The notes below the pieces were generated by a model, which had not been told where the DNA came from, searched no databases, and saw only the letters and a list, made by a program, of their open reading frames with translations. From Capsaspora owczarzaki ATCC 30864 (Eukaryota > Opisthokonta > Filasterea): a stretch of 64,000 nucleotides of DNA. The position numbers and the translations under genes are program-made. Shown in pieces: positions 1-9,170 of the stretch. The stretch is from contig NW_011887297.1 of the NCBI RefSeq assembly GCF_000151315.2, positions 1,217,587 to 1,281,586 on the forward strand. The letters run 5' to 3'. Every line of letters begins with the position of its first letter. Within the stretch, counting starts at the first letter, position 1.

Positions 1-1115
1 CGGCTAGCATTGCGCTTGGCCGCCTTTGACTCGACCACTTCAAACAGTTGCATCGGGAGGCTCGAAACGGCAAATAGGGCAACATTGGCAACGTAGAATC
101 CAACTAACGGGTAGAGCCACTCGTACCACACGACCGAGCTGTGAAATGCGGCAGAAAACGGAAGCAGCGAGACGTTGCGGCCCAAAAAGTGAACCGCTGC
201 AATGTAAACGGCAAACCCGACGGTGCCCAGTCCCAGCAAGACTGCCCAGGTGCGGAACAGCACCCAGAGAATGCTGGACTTTTCAGCCTTCGTGTACCGG
301 TTTTCCGACAGCCAGACGTAGCACGGAATCCAAAGTCCGGGCAAAATAGGCACGCCCATCACGAGCAGCGTAAAGAACACGTCCGAAGTGAAAAAGTCAA
401 CAAGCGGATAGTAGTGGCCGGCATACCACTCTTCGCCAGAGGCCGGGTACAGGAAGCGACGGTACCCAAAGCCGAGAATGCTAAACATGCACGCGTAGCT
501 CGCAATCCACATTTGGTGCGCACCGAACGTCGAGCCGCCATTCCGGCGAATGGATCTGGTTGCCAGCGTGAATCCGAGAACACCAAGAAGGGTGTTTGTC
601 GAGGCAAACAGCGCGGCCAGCGGTCCGGTGACATTGGCGTCGTTCTCAAACAGGTACATGGATTCCCATCCCGGGTAATCGGTGAGCAGCCATGCGCCAG
701 ACGGCGCAAAAACGCACGACAGGAACAGCACAGTGTACACAAAGTACTTGTTGTAGCAGTACTCTGCCATCCAGGCGTCGATCGGAGCCAGCAGCAGCGC
801 CTTGATTCCGCTCGAGTGATTCAAACTGGCCAAATTGCTCGAATGACGGGTCCAATTGTCGGCATCAGAACCCGATGCGCGCTGAGGTGCAGCTGTGCGC
901 AGCGAGTCAGTGCTGCCACGAGCGGGTGAACGCGAACGCGAACGCGAGCGCGACCGCGATTGTGCGGGAGACGCGGCGGCTGCGTGAGAACGGCTGGAGC
1001 GTGAACCAGGAGGCGTTGTCGAATTGGCCGACCCGTCCAGCAGCAGAGCCCTGCCTGCGCAAGCTGCAAAGCAAGCGCCGATCGCAAACGACCAAAAGAC
1101 GTCGACTTCAATCAT
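1..1115 (-). CDS. multi-pass membrane protein, unknown family (3' end beyond window)
   Basis: One uninterrupted reading frame of 371 codons runs from an ATG at 1115-1113 off the left edge, so the C-terminus is missing. The N-terminus (MIEVDVFWSFAIGACFAACA) is hydrophobic and may be a signal anchor. It is followed by a low-complexity Ser/Arg/Ala stretch (RSRSRSRS, residues about 50-65). From about residue 110 there are roughly six hydrophobic segments of membrane-spanning length, joined by aromatic-rich loops (for example AEYCYNKYFVYT and YPGWESMY). I do not recognise the family and assign no function. It is divergent from the DsbA-fold gene that starts at 1435. Coding is convincing because the frame is long and open, codon use matches neighbours, and the hydrophobic periodicity is regular. 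Confidence 0.75.
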   Translation of the reverse strand, partial: MIEVDVFWSFAIGACFAACAGRALLLDGSANSTTPPGSRSSRSHAAAASPAQSRSRSRSRSRSPARGSTDSLRTAAPQRASGSDADNWTRHSSNLASLNHSSGIKALLLAPIDAWMAEYCYNKYFVYTVLFLSCVFAPSGAWLLTDYPGWESMYLFENDANVTGPLAALFASTNTLLGVLGFTLATRSIRRNGGSTFGAHQMWIASYACMFSILGFGYRRFLYPASGEEWYAGHYYPLVDFFTSDVFFTLLVMGVPILPGLWIPCYVWLSENRYTKAEKSSILWVLFRTWAVLLGLGTVGFAVYIAAVHFLGRNVSLLPFSAAFHSSVVWYEWLYPLVGFYVANVALFAVSSLPMQLFEVVESKAAKRNAS

Positions 1116-1434
1116 GCGTCGTTGAAATGGAACTGAACGAGTGAGACTGAGACTGAGTGAATGAGACTGAGTGAATCCAATTTGGCCAAATTTTTCAAAT
1201 GTTTGAATTGAATGGTGATTTTCGATTGTTGCGGTTCCATTGCCAGCTGTGCAAGCGTAGTATCTAGAGATATCGCATACCAAGGAGCGAGTAAACCCGT
1301 AAAAAACCAGCGGATTGCGACGATGCGCGGTTGCTTCTCGACCCTGGCTGACGTGGATCATCGTTTCAGTCCTGAAATTTCCAAGCACTCCATCATTCGG
1401 TCTAACATTTGTCTCCTTGTTGCTTCCAGCAAAA
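1116..1434. other. divergent intergenic spacer
   Basis: This 319-bp gap separates the start codons of two divergent genes. It holds a short degenerate repeat around 1140-1175 (tgagactgagtgaa motif) and no convincing reading frame. It presumably carries both promoters; no TATA box was identified. Confidence 0.5.
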
Positions 1435-3021
1435 ATGCCGGACGTTGTGTTTTACTATGACATTGTGTGCCCGTACGCGTACATGGCCTCGCAGCTCATC
1501 GAGGCGGCCGCGGAGCGCTGTCGGAACGGCTCGCGGGTTGTCTTCCGCCCGGTGCTCCTCGGAGCGCTTTACAAGGCCACCAGCGCGCCTCAGGGCAAGG
1601 ATGGCTCTGCGTCCGACGTCATGCCGGCCAGCAAGAAGGCCATTGCTGCGGCCGATCTCGCGCTGCTGGCCGTGCGATACAACATCCCGCTTCGCTTCAA
1701 TCCGATGCATCCCGTGCGATCCCTCAACGCAATGCGTCTGCTCGCGGGCACCAAGAACGACGCCCATCGTCGTGCATTGACACATGCATTATATCGGTAC
1801 CGAATTTCCTATTCGTCAGAGTCTCGTTCTTTTTTTTTTTTTCCGGTTGACCGATGATTTTCACTTCCGGTTGCTCAACTCTAAATCGCTCCGATTGTAT
1901 GCATGGAAAATGCTGTCAGGGCGTACTGGGTCGATGAGCAGGATATTTCGTCCGAGGCGACGTTGCAGCGGATTGCACAAGCCAGCCTTGGCGCAGAGAC
2001 GCCCAATGTGCAAGAAAGAATCGGAGCGCCCGAATCAAAAGCGGCGCTCGAGCGAAACACGGACGAAGCGCTCTCTCGAGGTGCATTCGGTGTTCCTAGG
2101 TGTGGCAACAGAGCAATGTCAAACTGTGGATGGAGAAAAGCATCTGAAGCGCCATCGCACTCATGCTTTTTTGTTTTGTTTTGACACTTTTTCATTGTAT
2201 TTGGTCAACACAGCTTCTGGGTCAACGATCGCTTGTTCTGGGGCGCAGACCGCTTGACATTTGTTGAACGCGCCCTCGGCAATGCCAACGCCCATCCGTT
2301 GCGTTTGCGACTGCCATCGCCAAGCTCGCCCAAGCGTGTAACCCTGACGGTGTTCCACGACTTTTCCAGCCCGTGGTCGTATTTGGGCTCGCGTGTCCTT
2401 GATCGAACGCTTGCTCAGCCGACAGTTACCGGGTTGGGAGTGCAGATTGTGGTGGACTGGGTTCCGATTCTGCTGGGTGCCCTGTTCAAGGAAATTGGGA
2501 CGCCGAACGTCCCAGCTCTGGCCATGTCTGAAGCCAAGCGCAACTATTACTCTGCAGATCTGCAAGACTGGCTGCAGTACCGGAATGCTTCGCTGGGTGG
2601 GGAGGAAGTGGCCTTTGCATTCCCTTCAGCCTTTCCCCTCCGGACGGTCGTGCCATGTCGTGTCGCAATTGCCGCAGGCAAAGCCAATGCAGCTGCTGTG
2701 ACCCGTGCCATCTACCTGGCGGCCTGGACGCAGGACAAGGATGTTGGCTCTGCGGATGTTCTCAAGCAAGTGTTGGACGAGGCTGGGTTTGACGGCGCAG
2801 CGCTCATTCTGGCTGCAAACGACGAATCTGTCAAGCAGCAACTCAAGGACAACACGTCCAGGGCTGTGGCAGCCGGTGCTTGTGGAGTGCCCAGTTACCA
2901 AGTCGACACTGGCACTGGTCCGCAGCAGTTGCTCTGGGGACAGGATCATCTGAACATTGTTGCCGACCAAATTTGCGGCTGGTCGGTCGATCAGCCCCAC
3001 GCACCTGTGAGCAAGCTCTGA
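1435..3021 (+). CDS. tandem DsbA-fold (GST-kappa / HCCA isomerase-like) protein
   Basis: Exons 1435-1796, 1920-2099 and 2214-3021 (449 aa) join in frame with GT-AG introns. The protein is two copies of the DsbA/2-hydroxychromene-2-carboxylate isomerase (GST kappa) fold. Domain 1 (about 1-200) opens with YYDIVCPYAYMASQ and ends with GVPSFWVNDRLFWG. Domain 2 (about 220-445) opens with VFHDFSSPWSYLGS and ends with GVPSYQVDT...LLWGQD. The cis-Pro GVP loop and the closing LFWG/LLWG motif are family hallmarks and occur in both halves. At the nucleophile/glutathione position domain 1 has Cys (VCPY) and domain 2 Ser (SSPW), so the halves may differ chemically. Likely role: glutathione-dependent isomerase or transferase; substrate unknown. 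An in-frame upstream ATG at 1315 exists, but 1435 gives the usual N-terminus just before the first beta strand. Confidence 0.85.
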
Positions 3022-3180
3022 GCTTTGGGAGTTTGCTTTTTTGAAAAGCCTGGGCATCGCTGATTAGCTGGAAAGCTTGATTTTTTGTGAATAAGACAGA
3101 CAATACAAACAAAACCAAAAAAAAAAAAAATGAAACAAAGGCAAATAATTTGTTTCAATTTTTTTTGTTTCTTTCTTTCT

Positions 3181-4713
3181 TTACAACACTTGCTTCAGCA
3201 TGCGAGTGGTACACAGGGACACGACAACAAGGTATCTTCGATAGACGAGCTGGTACCGACTTCGGACGGCCCGACTTACAGTCTCGAGATGATCGAACGA
3301 TCGCATGGTGGAGCTCAAGAAGGCCTCGAGCTCGGCCACAGTCCAGTCAGCCTCGCGACATGGCTCGACAAACTTTTCAAGAAGATCGATGAAAATGTCA
3401 CGAAGTTCCTTGCTTTGGGACAGGCCCGACGCAATGGCAAAGAGGTTGCGGAGCAATGTTTTGAAGAGTGGGAACATTTTCCTTTCAAACAGCGCGCTCC
3501 GTTCCTCAACGCCCATGCGGGCCCACGGCGACGCCACCACGGACGCGGGAGCAAGGTTGGATTGAGAGCCGCCGAGGCCAACCCCTGGCAAGGAGCGGTT
3601 GGAGAGCCCGCCAAGGGCGGTCAACGACGACGACGTCTCTGTGACGGTTGCCGACAGGGTCGCGTTGCCTTGAATCATATCTTGCTGCACAAATCGACGC
3701 TGCTCGACAAGAACGTCCTTGTCGTTGGTGAGCACACCGCGAAGCTCGCGCAAGTCCCGAAGGAAGTTGGGATCGAGGTCTTCTCCGGGCGGAGCTCCTT
3801 TCACAGTCCAGTTCTCCATCATGACCGCCGCAAACTGCATAAAGTCGCTAAATGTCAGAGGCGAGAGCTTTTTCTTGTTTGTCTCAAACCGGTTGCCGCA
3901 GAGGAAGACGATTCGCGCGTATTTTCTAAAAACCGAAAAAAGGGTTGTGTAAAAGCGTAAAAAGACAGGCCGTCAGTTTCGCTCAAAACAATGCTACGGT
4001 TGGCAACATCAAAAGCAACATTCAATTCTTCATCAGCTAAGCGCGTCGCTTGTTCGACGAGAATCGTTGACGTACCGAGTGGTCTCGGGCGATAACAAAA
4101 AGTTGGCCTGAATGTTCTCCTCCAAGCCGCCGTCGGCGTCTTCCACGGCGCGTGATATCCGCTTGATGTTATCAAACTAAGAATAACAAGAGTACAACAA
4201 AACGACGAGTGAGAGCCCTTGATCGAACGAGAACCAACAAACTCTCTGCGTTTGGAGGAGACTGCTCGACCGTCCTCCCAGTTCGGCTTGCTGTACCTGA
4301 CGCCGGCAGTTCTGCAGCGACACGTCTGCCTTTTCACTGACGTCGTCGAGATCCTTGCGCACACGAGCGGAGAGCTTCTTGCCGAGGAGTTCGCGGACGA
4401 CGGCGTCGTCGAACGAGTAGTAGCGATCGAGAAGCGTCTGCTGGAGGCTCGGCGCGAGCGGGACGATGGACTGCGATGCGAGGTACCTTGGGTTGTGGAG
4501 GTAGTGCTCGAGGATGGCAAACAGCTGGTACTGGTCTGCCGTGTCGCTGACAATGACGGCGGTCGTCAGCTGGGTGCTAATCTCGAGCGTGTAGCGCGAC
4601 TTGAGTGCCTGGTCCATCGTGTCGCCCTGCAGCCACAGGTTGAACACGCCTGCATTCAGCAGCACGGGGTCTGAGACAAGGACATCCAGCTCAACCACGC
4701 CGCCCGCTGCCAT
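3181..4713 (-). CDS. FIBP: acidic FGF intracellular-binding protein orthologue
   Basis: Three exons on the minus strand (4713-4297, 4176-4076, 3925-3181) give 420 aa, close to human FIBP (about 360 aa). The match is strong through the core: DRYYSFDDAVVRELLGKKLS, then KDLDDVSEKADVSLQNCRRQ and FDNIKRI, then NRFETNKKKL and FVEPCR.DW, all in the family order. The start (MAAGGVVELDVLVSD) corresponds to the human N-terminus. The extra length is mostly a Ser/Ala/Gly-rich loop at about residues 270-330. In vertebrates FIBP binds internalised FGF1; its ancestral role is unknown, and a copy in a protist without evident FGF suggests an older intracellular function. The gene is tail-to-tail with the DsbA-fold gene (159 bp between stops). 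Confidence 0.93.
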
Positions 4714-5162
4714 TGTGTGTGTTGGTGAGTGGGCCAAAGGCAATGAAAAGGGGAGACTGAGTCACTCAGATTGTTTTTTTTGTTTTGCTGAGAAGCGGGA
4801 AATCGCCATCGTTGTTCTGACTGTACAGTGCTATTATACGATAGACACGCATTGCAAATCACTGGAAAAGTACCACCATTTCCTCATCAGATTAAATTGT
4901 ACCAAAGCTCGTTCTTGACAGCGCGTGTTGAGCGTGAGTTCAAAGCATCGCTTTGGGCATCCGTGTTCTTGATTCAGCTTTGTCGGAGGCGAACGGAGAG
5001 GTGAAGAAATGGCCGACACAAAAGCAGTATAAGTTGCGCTGATCGCTTTATTCTTTGACAACAGAAACACACGCACACAGTCACAGTCACGCGCGGCAGC
5101 TCCAACAAAAAGGCACCTCATCGCCCAATCTGATGCATGCCGACAAAACAAGAAAAAACAAA
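4714..5162. other. intergenic, no gene seen
   Basis: 449 bp between the FIBP start and the stop of the next minus-strand gene. It should hold the FIBP promoter and the downstream gene's 3' UTR. Only short, low-quality frames are present. Confidence 0.5.
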
Positions 5163-7001
5163 TCAGTGCTCGCACAGCGAACACTCACGCGCAAACACGG
5201 CTTTGTTGTTGGCCATGACAAACTGCTTGCGCTCGTTCATCAGCGTCTCGCGGTGCTGCTTGGCCTCCTCGAGCCCCATGGGCCAATCCGAGTAATCCAA
5301 AATCATTTGAACAAGCTCCGGGGGAATTGCCGGCGGGAAGACGGGCGTGGTCAAGATTTCTTGCATGTACCAGCTGCGCTGCTGCGGGGGAATGTGTTTG
5401 GTCGACGGAATGCGCAGGTCGGGATCAACGAGGAAGAAGACGAGAATTTTGCGCGAGCCAGGCTTGGTCGGGTCCAGGAGTTGGAACGAGCGCACGCGGT
5501 GCTGCATCGTGTTTGGGAAGGTAATGCAGCGATTGTCCTTGGTCGCGATGCCGCCCAGCATCTGATTGAGCTCGCCTCGATTCTCCAAGCCAAACACCCG
5601 GAAGACGCCAGTAGTGTCGTTTTGCTGGTATTCCCAGGGCCCGGAGACGGACTGGCGAAAGTCGAGGTTGGACTCGGTAATGTTCTCCTGCTGGTAGTAG
5701 TAGATGCCAGACGCAACAATGTGCTCGTTGCGCATGCCCTCGACGTGCCAGGAGCCGCCCTGGTAGGTTGGGTTTTCCGGGGTCAGACAAATGTTTGCCA
5801 GCTTCACAATGACCTGGAGGGTGGTACCGCGCAGGTTGCATGAAGGGTACTCGTCGCCGGCTCTGGGCGGTTTGTACTCTCCCGGCTCGGGCATGACAAA
5901 GACACCAAACTCCACCTCCGGGTCATTGTAGAACTCGTCGTCGTCCTCGTCCTCGTCGTCGTCCTCGTCCTCGTCGTCGTCCTCGTCGTCGTCGTCGTCG
6001 TCCTCGTCGTCCTTGTCGTCGTCCTCGTCCTCGTCGTCGTCCTTGTCGTCGTCCTCGTCCATTGCTGCCTTCTTCGCGGCGCGGCGCTTTTGCTTAGCGG
6101 CGCGGCGCTTTTGCTTAGCGGCGCGGAGCTTTTGCTTAACGGCGCGCTCTTCCTCCTCGGTGAGCGGACGATACCAGTTGCCAGGCTCCACACGGCGTAT
6201 GAAGCTGTGTTGAATGTCGGGCGCCGCGGCCAGCGTCAATTCAAACATTGGAACAAACGCTTCAAAGATGCTCGCCAGCACAGGGTAGAGCTCGGCGTGC
6301 TCGACGGGGTGGAGATTGTTAATGTAAGACTCGATTGTGACACGGCCGTCGTCATGGACTCGGAATTCACTCGGCAGCCACTGGCACTGGGTTGACGTGT
6401 TAAAGTCGTGCTCGTACGCGAGCGGGAGCACGGGAAGGATTTCGCCACCGCCGACCGAACCAAGCGCCTCGACGATCGGCTTGGTGGTGTGGCGCGTACG
6501 CCCATAGACGAGGCAGAACAAGGACGGATGCACAAGATCCAGGACCTGGCGATCGCTGCCCGGGTGCCAGTCCTTCAGGTGCTCGGGCACGTCCTCGAGG
6601 CGAGCGACTCCGGCAAGCAAGCGCTGGCGCAGCTCATCCGACACGAGTCCGTCCGCCTGGAACGTGTCATCGACAGCAGCGTGCTCAATCTTGCCGCCTT
6701 GCGCTTGCTTGAACTTTGCGTACTCCTTGAGCTCTGCAAACACGTAGTCGAGCATCTTGGTCGTGACGGGAACGATGTAGTCGTCTTCGACAGCGTACGC
6801 GTCGCTGGCCTCCTTGCGCCACTTGGCGACAATTTCGGGGTTGAGCATCTTGGTCTCCCAGTTGGGCTTGTTGCGGATTTCGCCGCTCAGCTGCTTCATG
6901 GTCAGCTCGACTCGCGTCCTGGCTTCCGGGGCGTCGTGGTCATGCAACGTGGTGAAGGGGTCAGAGTAGCCTGCCTTGCCGCTGAACAAGTGCGGGAACA
7001 T
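5163..7001 (-). CDS. DUF4246-family protein with acidic insert
   Basis: Single-exon frame of 612 aa from ATG 7001 (MFPHLFSGKAGYSDPF). The frame stays open upstream to 7256, but that part is encoded by simple repeats and looks non-coding. The sequence fits DUF4246, a family best known from fungi and suspected to have a 2-oxoglutarate/Fe oxygenase-like fold: KPNWETKML near the N-terminus, LYPVLASIFEAFVPMFE, then GGSWHVEGMRNEHIVASGIYYY, then QHRVRSFQLLDPTKPGSRKI. The His-x-Glu of the WHVEG segment could be metal-binding. The family core is split by a Lys/Arg/Ala-rich repeat (KQKRRAA three times) followed by an Asp/Glu tract of about 45 residues (plus-strand 5930-6064, cgt-cct-ctc repeats), which is probably disordered. 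Biological role unknown. Confidence 0.85.
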   Translation of the reverse strand: MFPHLFSGKAGYSDPFTTLHDHDAPEARTRVELTMKQLSGEIRNKPNWETKMLNPEIVAKWRKEASDAYAVEDDYIVPVTTKMLDYVFAELKEYAKFKQAQGGKIEHAAVDDTFQADGLVSDELRQRLLAGVARLEDVPEHLKDWHPGSDRQVLDLVHPSLFCLVYGRTRHTTKPIVEALGSVGGGEILPVLPLAYEHDFNTSTQCQWLPSEFRVHDDGRVTIESYINNLHPVEHAELYPVLASIFEAFVPMFELTLAAAPDIQHSFIRRVEPGNWYRPLTEEEERAVKQKLRAAKQKRRAAKQKRRAAKKAAMDEDDDKDDDEDEDDDKDDEDDDDDDEDDDEDEDDDEDEDDDEFYNDPEVEFGVFVMPEPGEYKPPRAGDEYPSCNLRGTTLQVIVKLANICLTPENPTYQGGSWHVEGMRNEHIVASGIYYYQQENITESNLDFRQSVSGPWEYQQNDTTGVFRVFGLENRGELNQMLGGIATKDNRCITFPNTMQHRVRSFQLLDPTKPGSRKILVFFLVDPDLRIPSTKHIPPQQRSWYMQEILTTPVFPPAIPPELVQMILDYSDWPMGLEEAKQHRETLMNERKQFVMANNKAVFARECSLCEH

Positions 7002-7019
7002 GGTTTCTATGTGTGTATC

Positions 7020-7051
7020 ATTGGGATTGGGATTGGGATTGGGGGGGGGGG
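7020..7051 (+). repeat. attggg microsatellite plus G run
   Basis: About four copies of ATTGGG run into an uninterrupted G tract. The motif lies in the presumed 5' leader of the DUF4246 gene and looks like ordinary simple-sequence DNA. Confidence 0.8.
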
Positions 7052-7089
7052 AAGGACGATTGCAGATTTGCAGGAACGAAGGTGAGAAA

Positions 7090-7492
7090 TCAAAACAAAA
7101 CAAGCAGATGAGAATTTTCAAATATTTTGCTTTGCGTTTGTTTGCTTTTGTTTCTGCCCCAAGGATGCATGCGAGCAACTTGCAAACGCCGCTCATTGTG
7201 CTCAGAAAGCTGCTCCACAAAGTCACAAAGTTGATCAACACAACGGCAAAAGGCAATGATCCGTCGTTGGGTGGAACGACCCCCGACCACGCGGATCTGA
7301 GTGAAAGAGATAAAACGGCGTGCTTTCTTTCTGGTCACCCGCGAGATTCTTGTGATGCTGGCAGCAGGGAGTGGGGTGTGAGCTCGGCATACCTGCAGTC
7401 GGACCCTTCGGGTCATACCTTGCAGTCGCGACAGGCGCTGCGGGCGAGCCAGACGAGGCAGACGCAGCGTCGTTCAATGCAGTGTCAGACAT
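7090..7492 (-). CDS. small hypothetical protein (tentative two-exon model)
   Basis: Exon 1 (7492-7419, starting MSDTALNDAASASSG) and exon 2 (7357-7090) join in phase across a 61-bp GT-AG intron to give 113 aa. The second exon contains a plausible charged, helix-prone stretch (DQLCDFVEQLSEHNERRLQ). I recognise no family. Two other joinings of exon 1 are possible, one of which would run into the upstream-open frame of the DUF4246 gene, so this could instead be a leader exon of that gene. The ATG lies 195 bp from the divergent aspartate-semialdehyde dehydrogenase start, as expected for a real gene here. Confidence 0.35.
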
Positions 7493-7687
7493 GATTCAAA
7501 AAAAAAAAAAAAAAAAAGAGTAAATCCTCAAACGGTTTGCTTTCTGAGCGAATTGGGACGTTTTGACAAACTCAATGGAAATGACAATAATGATTCTATA
7601 GCCATTCGGGTTCACGTCTCACTTTCCAGGATCATCTCAGATTTTCAGTCATTTTTGAGCAACTCCATCTCCGACAGTATCATCGAA

Positions 7688-8940
7688 ATGACGACTACCG
7701 CTCCACGATCGCTGCGCGTCGGCGTGCTCGGATGCACCGGAATGGTTGGCCAGCGGTTTGTACAGCTGCTGTGCAGGCCGGGACAGCCCCACCCGTGGTT
7801 TGTGCTGACTGGTCTCGGTGCCAGCGAGCGATCCGCGGGATTGCAGTACGGCGCTGCGAGCCGCCACTGGACGCTCCCGACCCCGTGCCCGGCGCATGTC
7901 GCGGCAATGACAATGCGGCCATGCGATCCTGCAAGCTTTACGGACTGCGATCTGGTCTTCTCGGCGCTCGACAGCTCGATTGCCGGCACAGTTGGTACGT
8001 GCGCAAGAGTCACGCTGCTGCTGGCGGTGACATCAACCCTGGACATGATCCCACTTACTCATGACCGAATGAAATTCTTTGACTATGCTCCGATTTTGAA
8101 ACAACAAACCCCCCTTTTGCAGAATCCGCATTCGCAGCAGCGGGAATTCCAGTCTTCTCCAACTCGAAGAATCACCGAATGGACGAGAACGTGCCGCTGG
8201 TTGTCCCGTTGGTGAATCCGGAGCACTTGCACCTCGTCGCTGCCCAGCAACGGGAAGGCAAGTCGAAGGGATTTATTGTATGCAATCCAAACTGCTCAAG
8301 CACGGGCCTGGTGGTCGTCCTCCGCGCGCTCGACGCGGCGTTCGGCCTCGAGTCGTTCATTGTCACAACCATGCAGGCGGTCAGCGGCGCTGGATACCCT
8401 GGCGTCAGCTCGCTCGACATTCTCGACAATGTCATTCCATACATTAGCGGCGAAGAGGACAAGCTGGAGACAGAGCCGAGCAAAATTCTCGGCACGCTCA
8501 AGCCAGACCACAGCGGCATCCATCCGTTGCCTATCAAAGCGTCTGCCATGTGCAATCGCGTCGCTGTCATCGATGGACACACGGAGTGCCTGTCAGTGCG
8601 CATTCGGCAGCGCGATGTCACCTCGGCGCAGGTGCAGGCCGTCCTCGAGAACTGCGCGCTGCCGCGGCCAAGCACCTGCTCTGTCGCGCACTTGCCAACC
8701 TTGGGGGAGAACTTCAAGCCGCTTGTTGCCTTCCCAGAGACCCAGCACGATCGTCCCCAGCCGCGTCTTGACCGCGATCTGGGCGGCGGCTTCACCGTGT
8801 CTGTCGGTCGCGTGCGTCCGTGCCCCATCCTCGATTTCAAGATGGTGTTGTTGTCGCACAATACCATCATTGGTGCTGCCGGTGGAGCACTTCTCAACGC
8901 TGAGCTTGCAGTGGCGATGAATCTCATTTCGGCCCAATAA
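7688..8940 (+). CDS. aspartate-semialdehyde dehydrogenase
   Basis: Exons 7688-7994 and 8123-8940 give 374 aa, the usual size of the fungal/archaeal-type enzyme. It reduces aspartyl-4-phosphate to aspartate-4-semialdehyde with NADPH, the branch point to Thr and Met (and Lys where present). Visible motifs are the Rossmann start VGVLGCTGMVGQRF, FSNSKNHRMDENVPLVVP, the active site CNPNCSSTG with its catalytic Cys at about residue 160, VSGAGYPGVSSLD, and GEEDKLETEPSKILG. The His of the catalytic region lies in VIDGHTECLSVR. The start codon directly precedes the Rossmann strand (MTTTAPRSLRVGVLG); the frame is open further upstream without a better ATG. The gene is absent from animals but expected in unicellular holozoans and fungi. 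It ends 230 bp from the convergent sterol reductase. Confidence 0.95.
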
Positions 8941-9170
8941 ACAAAAAGTGTTCGGGGGTTTTCTTGGCACTTTTTGAGTGCGTTTGTGAATGGTGCAGTT
9001 TAGGGAGGCATTGGATGGTGGGAGGTGTGTGCTTTCGGGAGATGATGGCATGGCTGTGAATGGAATGCATTATATTGGGATATTGGGAAAACACACGCAA
9101 AACCATCACAAACGTGAGACAACAGCAATCGAGGGAGCGTGCTGTTGTTGCCCCTTGGAATTGCCAGTGG

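Noticed and set aside
141-929. 262-aa plus-strand frame at the left edge
   Set aside because: Antisense to the membrane protein, which has a continuous frame with clear hydrophobic segments.
5055-5843. 262-aa plus-strand frame
   Set aside because: Antisense to the DUF4246 gene, whose frame is longer and matches a family.
7020-7051. ATTGGG repeat as telomere-like sequence
   Set aside because: Only about four copies, internal and between closely packed genes; ordinary microsatellite.
7002-7256. N-terminal extension of the DUF4246 protein
   Set aside because: Encoded by simple ATTGGG repeats and T-rich DNA, without family similarity; the ATG at 7001 fits the family start.
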